Shown here: in pieces, positions 7,151 through 12,514 of the stretch
Layout of the letters: the number at the start of each line of letters is the position of its first letter
How positions within the stretch are numbered: the stretch's first letter is position 1
From: DATBAK01 sp036787815
GTDB taxonomy: Bacteria > Actinomycetota > Acidimicrobiia > IMCC26256 > PALSA-610
Assembly (NCBI GenBank): GCA_036787815.1
Contig: DAIQOP010000084.1
Location: 1-14,277, forward strand
Length of the DNA stretch: 14,277 nt
Reading direction: 5' to 3'
Made by a program: the position numbers and the translations under genes
The notes under the pieces: model-generated
Seen by the model: the letters and a program-made list of their open reading frames with translations, nothing else
The model's database searches: none
What the model was told of the DNA's origin: nothing

Positions 7151-8011
7151 ATGCCGATGAACCTCGAGTCGGTGGGCGCGGTCTCCGAGCCCGGCCAACG
7201 TTCCTGGAACTCGAAGGACGCGCTCATCTACGCGCTCGGTGTCGGCGCGGGCCAGACCGACCCGACCGGGTTCGAGCTCGAGTTCACGACCGAGAACAGC
7301 CAGGACACGCCGCAACGCGTGCTGCCGACCTTTCCCGTCATCATCGGGATGGGTGCCGGCGCGATGCCGAGCTTCGGCGAGATCAACTGGGCGATGCTCG
7401 TGCACGGCGAGCAGTCGATCGAGGTGTTCGGCGAGATCCCGGCCGAGGGCACCGTCGAGTCGGTCACCAAGATCGTGGGCATCTACGACAAGGGTTCCGG
7501 CGCGCTCGCGGTGATGGAGACGGAGTCGAAGTACGTCGACTCGGGCAAGCCGGCGTTCAAGGTGCGCATGGGCGCGTTCATCCGCGGCGAGGGCGGTTTC
7601 GGCGACAGCCGCGGGCCCGAGCTGGTGCCGCGCGTGAAGGCTCCCGATCGTGCTCCCGACGAAGAGGTCACGTACGCGACCCGCGCCGACCAGGCGTTGC
7701 TGTACCGCCTGTCGGGCGACCGCAACCCGCTCCACTCCGACCCCGCGTTCGCGGCGCTGGCGGGCTTCCCGAAGCCGATCCTCCACGGCCTGTGCACCTA
7801 CGGCGTGACCGGGCGCGCGTTGCTGCACACCTTCTGCGGCTCCGACCCGTCACGCTTCAAGGGCATGGACGCGCGCTTCAGCAAGCCCGTGATGCCGGGC
7901 GACGTGCTCACGGTGCGGATGTGGCACGACGGCGACGGCAGCGCGATCTTCCAGACGGTGACGCAGGACGGCACCGTCGTCATCGACAACGGCAAGCTCA
8001 CGTATTCGTAG
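7151..8011 (+). CDS. MaoC-family (R)-specific enoyl-CoA hydratase 2 (MFE-2 hydratase-like)
   Basis: 286-residue double hot-dog protein. The N-terminal hot-dog contains DALIYALGVGAGQTD (about 23-37) and LPTFPVIIGM, as in the substrate-binding half of eukaryotic hydratase 2. The C-terminal hot-dog carries the hydratase 2 motif LYRLSGDRNPLHSDPAFAAL (184-203), with catalytic Asp190 and His195, followed by FPKPILHGLCTYG. It adds water to trans-2-enoyl-CoA to give (3R)-3-hydroxyacyl-CoA, the substrate of the SDR encoded just upstream. The ATG at 7151 has a G-rich Shine-Dalgarno (about 7140-7145, GGGGGA). Length fits the family and both catalytic residues are intact. Its last 14 nt overlap, tail to tail, with the end of the minus-strand membrane protein gene. 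Homologues serve fatty acid or sterol side-chain degradation in mycobacteria; the substrate here is unknown. Confidence 0.93.
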   Translation: MPMNLESVGAVSEPGQRSWNSKDALIYALGVGAGQTDPTGFELEFTTENSQDTPQRVLPTFPVIIGMGAGAMPSFGEINWAMLVHGEQSIEVFGEIPAEGTVESVTKIVGIYDKGSGALAVMETESKYVDSGKPAFKVRMGAFIRGEGGFGDSRGPELVPRVKAPDRAPDEEVTYATRADQALLYRLSGDRNPLHSDPAFAALAGFPKPILHGLCTYGVTGRALLHTFCGSDPSRFKGMDARFSKPVMPGDVLTVRMWHDGDGSAIFQTVTQDGTVVIDNGKLTYS

Positions 8012-9215
8012 TCGGCGTCGAGGTTGCCGGCGACGCGGGCGTGGCGGTTGCCGGCGGCGTGGGCATCGTCGCGAACGCGACGCGTAAGAGAAATTCGCCG
8101 TCGCGACCTCGAAGCACGAGGCTGATCGGGTTCCACGGGAGATGATCGCGGCGAAGCTCCGCGAACGCGCGCGGTCCCGGCAGGGGTGACGGCGTGGGCG
8201 TGATGGTGACGCTCGGTCCGGCGCGGAACACGAATTCGATGCTCGCGACCTTCGGGTCGACGAGCCCGATTGTCGCGCCCGCGCCGGACGATGCCACCGC
8301 GTCGAACCGGGGCGGCACGAGACCGAGGCAGCCTTGGGGGTCGACCCCGATGATGCAGAGCTGCCCGCCGCGCACGTGACCGAGCGCGAGCGCCGACTTG
8401 GGATACGCCGGATCGTCGCCGTGCGCGAGGACGAGCGGTATGTCGCGCACGCTCGCGGCCGTCGGGTGCAGCGCGGCCGCGATCGAGAACAGCTGGTCGC
8501 GGCTGAGACCCTTGGTGTCGAGCGCGACTTGGAGCCCGGGCTTCACCGGCCAGACCACGAGCAGGTGCTTGCCGTCGACGGAGAGCCAGCCGTTCGCCCC
8601 GGCGACGGTCGCCGGCTGCGGCGTGGGGAGGGGGGCCCCGAAGTCGCCGCCGAGACGGTGCGCCAGCTGGGTTGCGTAGTCGTGCACGCTGCTGTCGAGA
8701 TGCCCCGTGTACACGGCGAGCGTCCAACCGGAACCGTGGTACTTCACCTGCGGAAGAAACGCCTCGCCTTCGAGCGCGGTGCACCGGACGGTGGTTGAGA
8801 CGACCGTCCAGGTCTTGCAGTAAAGGAAATGCTGTTGGGGGCCGGCGACCGGCTTCGACGCGCCGGCCGGGAGATGACCAGCTTCGAACCACGGCACGAG
8901 GCCGGGCGCGAGCACCATCGGCCAGAACGCTCGCCCGTTCGCCCCGCCGGGTGTCGCGCGGCGCCCGCGAATCTGCGTCGCAATCGTGAGACTGAGCACG
9001 ACGATGCCGATGAGCACCGCCGCGGGTATCAGTACGCGCCGCGGCCCGCGTTCGCGGGCGGCGGGTGTCGTATCGACGACGAACGGCTTGTCGAGGAACG
9101 GTTGGTCGAGGTCGCTGGCATTCGATTCGGTTGGCCGCCGCTCGAGGTCGGCCGCGGCTTCGCGGTCGAGGGTGGTGCCGTACGCGCCGAGCCGCGTGAG
9201 GAGATCAGAGGTCAT
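7998..9215 (-). CDS. Single-pass membrane protein paired with ECF sigma factor; possible unconventional anti-sigma or sensor protein
   Basis: 405 residues, no recognised family. The N-terminus (1-60) is polar and presumably cytoplasmic, with a short helix LLTRLGAYGTTLDREAAADL. RGPRR precedes one transmembrane helix at about 61-81 (VLIPAAVLIGIVVLSLTIAT). The remaining ~320 residues should be outside the cell and contain four cysteines (133, 145, 287, 296) that could form two disulfides. The last ~20 residues are a Pro/Thr/Ala-rich tail. The ATG at 9215 overlaps the end of the sigma factor gene by 11 nt and has GGAG 7 nt upstream inside that gene, so the two are translationally coupled. This position and topology are those of membrane anti-sigma factors, but no zinc anti-sigma HxxxCxxC motif is visible and the cytoplasmic part is short, so the function is inference. 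Confidence 0.82.
   Translation of the reverse strand: MTSDLLTRLGAYGTTLDREAAADLERRPTESNASDLDQPFLDKPFVVDTTPAARERGPRRVLIPAAVLIGIVVLSLTIATQIRGRRATPGGANGRAFWPMVLAPGLVPWFEAGHLPAGASKPVAGPQQHFLYCKTWTVVSTTVRCTALEGEAFLPQVKYHGSGWTLAVYTGHLDSSVHDYATQLAHRLGGDFGAPLPTPQPATVAGANGWLSVDGKHLLVVWPVKPGLQVALDTKGLSRDQLFSIAAALHPTAASVRDIPLVLAHGDDPAYPKSALALGHVRGGQLCIIGVDPQGCLGLVPPRFDAVASSGAGATIGLVDPKVASIEFVFRAGPSVTITPTPSPLPGPRAFAELRRDHLPWNPISLVLRGRDGEFLLRVAFATMPTPPATATPASPATSTPTTNT
8012..8065. repeat. Imperfect GTTGCCGGCG repeats coding a Pro/Thr/Ala tail
   Basis: GTTGCCGGCG occurs twice, about 22 bp apart, each followed by GC-rich sequence ending in a G-rich trinucleotide run. On the minus strand they encode the PPATATPASPATSTPTT tail of the membrane protein. 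The array begins directly after the stop codon of the convergent MaoC gene. It looks like a slippage-prone low-complexity extension. Confidence 0.5.
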
Positions 9216-9711
9216 GGTCGCGCTCCATCAGTGTGCGTAGCCGCTTCAGGCCGCGATGCAGGTCGTTGCGCAGGGTCGTGACCGGGATCCCGATCGCGTC
9301 CGCGGCGTCGGTGTAGCTGTAACCGTGGGCGTGCACGAGGATGATCGCGACGCGCTGTTGCGGGTTGAGCCGAGCGAGGGCGGCGCCGAGATCGGCGGCC
9401 GGCGCGGCTTCCTCGCCGCGGTGCTCGCTGTTCTGCTCGCGCGGCAGCCGCGGCTCGTTGTCCCACCGGCGGTAACGGCGCGCCGAGCTCTGCGCGACGC
9501 GGTAGAGGTATCCACCCGGGTTCTCCATCGCGGTGACGCGCGCCCGGTGCTCCCACGCGTACGCGAGCGCGTCGGCACAGAGGTCATTCCCGAGCTCGAC
9601 GCCGTAGCGGGCGACGAGCACCCGTCGGAGCCGGAGTGCGAACGCGGGTGCGAACACGGCGCCCGTCACGGCCGGCCCGTTCGTGGCCTCGCGCAGTTCG
9701 TCCACACTCAT
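9205..9711 (-). CDS. ECF-type (sigma-70 family) RNA polymerase sigma factor
   Basis: 168 residues with the two-domain layout of extracytoplasmic-function sigma factors. The region 2 equivalent (about 25-82) includes DLCADALAYAWEHRARV and NPGGYLYRVAQSSARRYRRW, the -10-recognition helix. A short acidic linker follows, then region 4 (about 105-162), LARLNPQQRVAIILVHAHGY then SYTDAADAIGIPVTTLRNDL, a helix-turn-helix for the -35 element. Region 2.1/2.2 is degenerate relative to classical ECFs; the RVAIILVHAHGYSYTDAADA segment is typical of SigE/SigM-like proteins. The ATG at 9711 has only a weak AGG upstream. The membrane protein gene starts inside its last codons (11-nt overlap), the classic sigma/anti-sigma arrangement. 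It lies 55 nt after the ROK kinase. The signal it answers to is unknown. Confidence 0.88.
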   Translation of the reverse strand: MSVDELREATNGPAVTGAVFAPAFALRLRRVLVARYGVELGNDLCADALAYAWEHRARVTAMENPGGYLYRVAQSSARRYRRWDNEPRLPREQNSEHRGEEAAPAADLGAALARLNPQQRVAIILVHAHGYSYTDAADAIGIPVTTLRNDLHRGLKRLRTLMERDHDL

Positions 9712-9748
9712 GGAAAGCCTGGGGGAGCGGGTTCCGTTTCACCCGGTT

Positions 9749-9764
9749 CTGCGCGTCGGCGCAG
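9749..9764. other. Short hairpin CTGCGC-gtcg-GCGCAG between ROK kinase and sigma factor genes
   Basis: A perfect 6-bp GC-rich stem with a 4-nt loop, 2 nt past the ROK stop codon on the minus strand. No U-tract follows, so it is at most a weak or pause-type terminator. It may separate expression of the kinase gene from the sigma gene. Confidence 0.28.
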
Positions 9765-9766
9765 CA

Positions 9767-10630
9767 TCACGGTCGGAGCGCGACCGCGGCGGCGCCGATG
9801 ATGGGGCCGTCGGCACCGAGCCCACCGGGCACGATCCGGGTTCCGCGTGAGAAATCCAGCCGGCAGCGGGCGTCGAGCTCGGCCTGCGCGGCGGCGAAGA
9901 AGGGCGCGCCGAACCCCAACGCGACCGAACCGGAGGCAACCGCGAGCGGCAGGTCGAGCAGGTTCGCGACCGAGGCGACGGCACGGCCGACGAGCCGGCC
10001 GCATCGTTCGACGATCTCCGGAGGCGCCTCCGCGGGAGGCCGCCCGGTAATCGCGCGGATGGCCGTCCCCGACGCCTCGGCCTCCGCACAGCCGCGCGCG
10101 CCGCAGCCGCAGAGGCGGCCGTCGGGCTCCACGATCACGTGCCCGACGTGGCCGGCGTTCCCGTCGGCGCCGTCGAGGAGGCGGCCGTCGCAGACGATGC
10201 CGCCACCGATCCCGGTCGACACGACCATCGCCAGGTAATCGCGTGCGCCCGCCGCCGCGCCGAGCCAGCCCTCGCCCAGTGCGAGGGCCTTCGCGTCGTT
10301 GTCGACCCGGGTCGGCAGCGACGTGTGGGCGCGGAGCCGGTCGTGCAGGGCGAAGTCGCGCCAGGCGGGGATGTTGACGGGTGACACGAGCGTGCCGCGG
10401 TCGGCGGTCGATCGCATCGGGCCGCCGCTCCCGACACCGCACGCGTCCGCCGTGGCACGGAGCTCCGGCGGGAGCGAGTCGACGACGCCGGCGAGGGCCG
10501 CGAACAGCACCTCGGGATCGTTCGTCGTGGGGGTCGCGGCGCGCGAGCGGGCGAGGATCGCGCCCTGCTCGTCGACGATCGCGGCTGCGAGCTTCGTGCC
10601 GCCGACGTCGACGGCGATCACGGTTCTCAT
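9767..10630 (-). CDS. ROK-family sugar kinase (glucokinase-like)
   Basis: 287-residue ROK protein without an N-terminal DNA-binding domain, so a kinase rather than a repressor. The ATP phosphate loop DVGGTKLAAAIVD starts at residue 8. DND at 110-112 supplies the catalytic Asp112. STGIGGGIV (138-146) is the second phosphate/adenosine segment. The ROK zinc site is His164 plus Cys174, Cys176 and Cys181 in LCGCGARGCAE. The usual ExGH sugar-binding motif reads HVGH (161-164), with His in place of Glu; I believe this variant also occurs in other actinobacterial ROK proteins, so the sugar need not be glucose. It transfers phosphate from ATP to the sugar 6-OH in the cytoplasm. The ATG at 10630 lies inside a 28-bp direct repeat and shares ATGA with the stop of a possible 23-codon leader ORF. 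No Shine-Dalgarno is seen. The unknown-function gene lies 102 nt upstream. Confidence 0.9.
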   Translation of the reverse strand: MRTVIAVDVGGTKLAAAIVDEQGAILARSRAATPTTNDPEVLFAALAGVVDSLPPELRATADACGVGSGGPMRSTADRGTLVSPVNIPAWRDFALHDRLRAHTSLPTRVDNDAKALALGEGWLGAAAGARDYLAMVVSTGIGGGIVCDGRLLDGADGNAGHVGHVIVEPDGRLCGCGARGCAEAEASGTAIRAITGRPPAEAPPEIVERCGRLVGRAVASVANLLDLPLAVASGSVALGFGAPFFAAAQAELDARCRLDFSRGTRIVPGGLGADGPIIGAAAVALRP

Positions 10631-10721
10631 CGTCGCGTACGCGTCCGCTTCGCGGTGTTGCTCGCACTGGTCGCGTCGCGGCGTCCGCTCGTGCTCATCG
10701 TCGCGTACGCGTCCGCTTCGC
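10626..10721. repeat. Two perfect 28-bp direct repeats (10626-10653 and 10694-10721) with palindromic core, plus a degenerate middle copy
   Basis: The two copies are identical over 28 bp and start 68 bp apart. Each contains the 10-bp palindrome CGCGTACGCG and, on the minus strand, ends with ATGAG. Copy one supplies the ATG of the ROK kinase. Copy two supplies the ATG of a 23-codon ORF. A diverged related stretch lies between them at about 10671-10691 (TCGCGTCGCGGCGTCCGCTCG in part). This could be a tandem duplication of a translation-start region or a repeated operator. Confidence 0.8.
10627..10698 (-). CDS. Possible 23-residue leader peptide upstream of the ROK kinase
   Basis: From the ATG at 10698 (in the distal 28-bp repeat) an ORF of 23 codons runs to a TGA at 10629-10627 that overlaps the ROK start codon as ATGA. 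The peptide would be very basic and polar, beginning MSTSGRRDATS and ending AKRTRTRR. It has no Shine-Dalgarno and no family resemblance. It could couple translation to the kinase, or be a chance product of the duplication. I would not treat it as a proven gene. Confidence 0.25.
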   Translation of the reverse strand: MSTSGRRDATSASNTAKRTRTRR

Positions 10722-10732
10722 CGGTCGGCGCT

Positions 10733-11863
10733 TCAACGCGCGCCGCTGTAGGCGTCGTCCATGCCGTACTTGGTGAACGGGCCGACGAACGCGTGCTCGT
10801 GCAGGCCGTATCCCACCGCGCCGCCCGACTGCTCGAAGCGCGCGACCTGATCGACCACGGTGTACTGCCCGATCGGCGCGATCTCGTCGACGAGGTACTC
10901 GCGGTCCTGCACGACGAGCTCGCCCTGGTACATCCCGTGCCGCCAGTCGTCCTCGACGCCGTAGCCGGTACCGATCGCGATGTACGCGACCAGCAGGGGA
11001 GTGGCGACGACGTCGAAGCCGCCACCCGGGGCCTCCGGGAAGTGCAGCACCGACGACTCGATCATGCGCGTTCCGGGCGTGACGCGGTGCTCGTACTCGG
11101 GCCGGCCGAGCCACTCGGGCTCGCGATCCGGATCCGACCAGATGCGCACGGCCTCTTCGAGCACCCGTTCACCGCTGTCGAGCTCGTTGAGGATGTAGAC
11201 GATCGAATGGTCGGCGAACTGCATCGGCGAGTAGTTCCACATGCCGGTGAGCTGGCCCTCACCCTGGCGGATGCCCGGCGGTTCGGGCTCGCCGTGCGGG
11301 CGTACCCCCCACGAACGGTCACGCGTTCCCCACCAGCGGTCGGGCGTCACCGTGAACGACTCGCCCGCGACCTCGAGCTCACCCGACCAGCAGCCGGTCT
11401 GCGCGAACCGCATCGTGTCGAAGAGCACACGGCCGTACTTGCGGATGTGCTGGCGCGGCTCTTCGAACGGCGGGATCGAGCCCTCGAACGTGAGGTCGCA
11501 CGCGATCTTGTGCTCGGCGCCGTTCGCAGCGCCGTCGACGATGAAGCGGATGCGACGGAGCGGCTCGACCACTTCGATGCGCATCGGCCCGACCTGGTTG
11601 TCCATCCGGTCACCGAGCACCCGCGACGCACGCACCACGTACTGGTGGTCGCCCCGGCGCACCGTCGCGAACGCGTCCTGGGTGCCGAGGTTCGGGTACT
11701 GACCCATTCCCATGACCATGAACAGCTCGTCGGAGGAGCCGTGGAGGTTGAAGTAGTAGCGGTCGTAGAAGTTGCGATCGCTCGTACCGACGTGGCGGAT
11801 CGTCTCCGCGACCTGGTGGACGGGGTAGTCGTCCCACGACGACAAAGACGAAGAAGACGACAT
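10733..11863 (-). CDS. Conserved actinobacterial protein of unknown function (WWGTRDRSWG family, possibly DUF7064/DUF7065)
   Basis: 376 residues, no signal peptide or membrane segment. Recognisable conserved patches are NFYDRYYFNLHGSSDELFMV (about 30-50), GQYPNLGTQDAF, the pair VGPMRIEVVEPLRRIRFIVD, and the tryptophan-rich WWGTRDRSWGVRP in mid-protein. These match a family of ~350-400-residue cytoplasmic proteins seen in Actinobacteria and some Proteobacteria near lipid or steroid catabolic genes. I recall it as DUF7064/DUF7065 and as lipocalin-like (AttH/CrtC-type) in fold, but cannot verify either here. No catalytic function is established. The ATG at 11863 is preferred over the GTG at 11872: TAACGT ends 7 nt before it, suggesting a leaderless start, and the GTG has no binding site. 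It lies 27 nt after the clpP stop, and the ROK gene follows. Confidence 0.83.
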   Translation of the reverse strand: MSSSSSLSSWDDYPVHQVAETIRHVGTSDRNFYDRYYFNLHGSSDELFMVMGMGQYPNLGTQDAFATVRRGDHQYVVRASRVLGDRMDNQVGPMRIEVVEPLRRIRFIVDGAANGAEHKIACDLTFEGSIPPFEEPRQHIRKYGRVLFDTMRFAQTGCWSGELEVAGESFTVTPDRWWGTRDRSWGVRPHGEPEPPGIRQGEGQLTGMWNYSPMQFADHSIVYILNELDSGERVLEEAVRIWSDPDREPEWLGRPEYEHRVTPGTRMIESSVLHFPEAPGGGFDVVATPLLVAYIAIGTGYGVEDDWRHGMYQGELVVQDREYLVDEIAPIGQYTVVDQVARFEQSGGAVGYGLHEHAFVGPFTKYGMDDAYSGAR

Positions 11864-11870
11864 GTCGCGC

Positions 11871-11876
11871 ACGTTA
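11871..11876 (-). promoter_or_regulatory. Possible -10 element (leaderless) of the unknown-function gene
   Basis: Minus strand TAACGT fits the TANNNT -10 pattern and ends 7 nt before the ATG at 11863; no Shine-Dalgarno intervenes. No -35 match is seen in the end of clpP, so this is weak on its own. Confidence 0.3.
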
Positions 11877-11890
11877 GTCAGTGGGTGGTA

Positions 11891-12448
11891 TCAGAGGGGG
11901 AGGGGTCCGTCGAGCACGTGATCGATCATGCCGTAGGCGCGCGCTTCCTCGGCCGTGAGCCAGAGATCGCGGTCGGCGTCGGCGACGATGCGTTCGACGG
12001 TCTGCCCGGTGTGCTGTGCCGTCAACTCGGCCATCGTCGAGCGGAGATACGCGAACTGCGCGGCCTGGATGTGGATGTCGGTCGCGGTGCCTTCGACCTG
12101 ACCGTGCGGTTGGTGCATGAGCACCCGGCTGTAGCGGTGTGCGTACCGGCGCCCGGGCGCGCCCGCGCACAGGACGAACTGCGCCATCGACGCGGCGAGC
12201 CCGAGACACACGGTCACCACTTCGGCCCGCATCGTGCGCATCGTGTCGTAGATCGCGAAGCCGTCGTCGACCGAGCCGCCGGGTGAGTTGATGTAGATCA
12301 CGACCGGCTCGGTCGGGGCTTCGGCGTCGAGCACGAGCAGCTGCGAGCACAGCAACGTCGCGGAGCCGGGGTCGATCGGCCCGACGAGCATCACCCGACG
12401 CCGGGCCAGCAACCGCTTCCCGACTTCGTCCACCATCTGCAACTCCAT
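11891..12448 (-). CDS. ClpP-family serine peptidase (ATP-dependent Clp protease proteolytic subunit), orphan
   Basis: 185-residue ClpP with the complete catalytic triad: Ser87 in GLAASMAQ, His112 in MHQPHG, and Asp161 in DRDLWLTAEEARAYGMIDHV. The INSPGGSV oxyanion/substrate strand is at about 54-61. ClpP forms a tetradecameric chamber fed by ClpX, ClpC or ClpA. No ATPase gene is adjacent, and the sequence (LCAGAPGRRYAHRYSRVLMH) is more divergent than housekeeping ClpP1/P2, so it may be an accessory paralogue. There is no propeptide-length N-terminus. The ATG at 12448 has a -10-like TAGGTT ending 8 nt upstream (leaderless). A second ATG at 12436 has GGAG 6 nt before it and is also credible (181 residues). 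The gene is divergent from the SRPBCC-ArsR pair, and its promoter overlaps an inverted repeat. The open frame extends further upstream but through the divergent genes. Confidence 0.93.
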   Translation of the reverse strand: MELQMVDEVGKRLLARRRVMLVGPIDPGSATLLCSQLLVLDAEAPTEPVVIYINSPGGSVDDGFAIYDTMRTMRAEVVTVCLGLAASMAQFVLCAGAPGRRYAHRYSRVLMHQPHGQVEGTATDIHIQAAQFAYLRSTMAELTAQHTGQTVERIVADADRDLWLTAEEARAYGMIDHVLDGPLPL

Positions 12449-12460
12449 GGTTGCACAACC
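12449..12460. promoter_or_regulatory. Inverted repeat GGTTG-ca-CAACC at the clpP start (candidate ArsR-type operator 1)
   Basis: A perfect 5-bp inverted repeat with a 2-bp centre, directly abutting the clpP ATG and overlapping its putative -10. It uses the same CAACC/GGTTG half-sites as the site at 12482-12499. Occupancy would block clpP transcription. Confidence 0.5.
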
Positions 12461-12462
12461 TA
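12457..12462 (-). promoter_or_regulatory. Possible -10 element of clpP
   Basis: Minus strand TAGGTT (TANNNT) ends 8 nt before the ATG at 12448. A poor -35 candidate, TTGCGC, lies 18 nt upstream at 12481-12486. The hexamer is partly inside the inverted repeat, so the two readings compete. Confidence 0.35.
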
Positions 12463-12481
12463 CCCGGGCCGGCGGCCGTAG

Positions 12482-12499
12482 CGCAACCATTGGGTTGCG
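12482..12499. promoter_or_regulatory. Inverted repeat CGCAACC-attg-GGTTGCG upstream of SRPBCC-arsR (candidate ArsR operator 2)
   Basis: A perfect 7-bp inverted repeat with a 4-bp spacer, ending 1 bp before the GATACT -10 element of the plus-strand operon. It sits where a repressor would cover the -35/-10 spacer. ArsR-family proteins bind such short palindromes next to their own genes, and an ArsR gene is the second gene of this operon. Confidence 0.65.
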
Positions 12500-12500
12500 G

Positions 12501-12506
12501 GATACT
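12501..12506 (+). promoter_or_regulatory. -10 element of the SRPBCC-arsR operon, probably leaderless
   Basis: GATACT resembles TATAAT and ends 8 nt before the ATG at 12515; there is no Shine-Dalgarno in the gap, so the transcript probably starts at the start codon. No good -35 is seen. Confidence 0.5.
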
Positions 12507-12514
12507 CTGCCGGC

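Noticed and set aside
9731..9735. GGAAC on the minus strand as a -35 box for ECF autoregulation of the sigma gene
   Set aside because: At the usual 16-17 nt spacing the -10 would fall against or inside the start codon at 9711, and no CGTC/GTT-type -10 is present there.
10655..12286. 543-codon open frame on the plus strand
   Set aside because: Antisense to the unknown-function gene and clpP; no recognisable motif.
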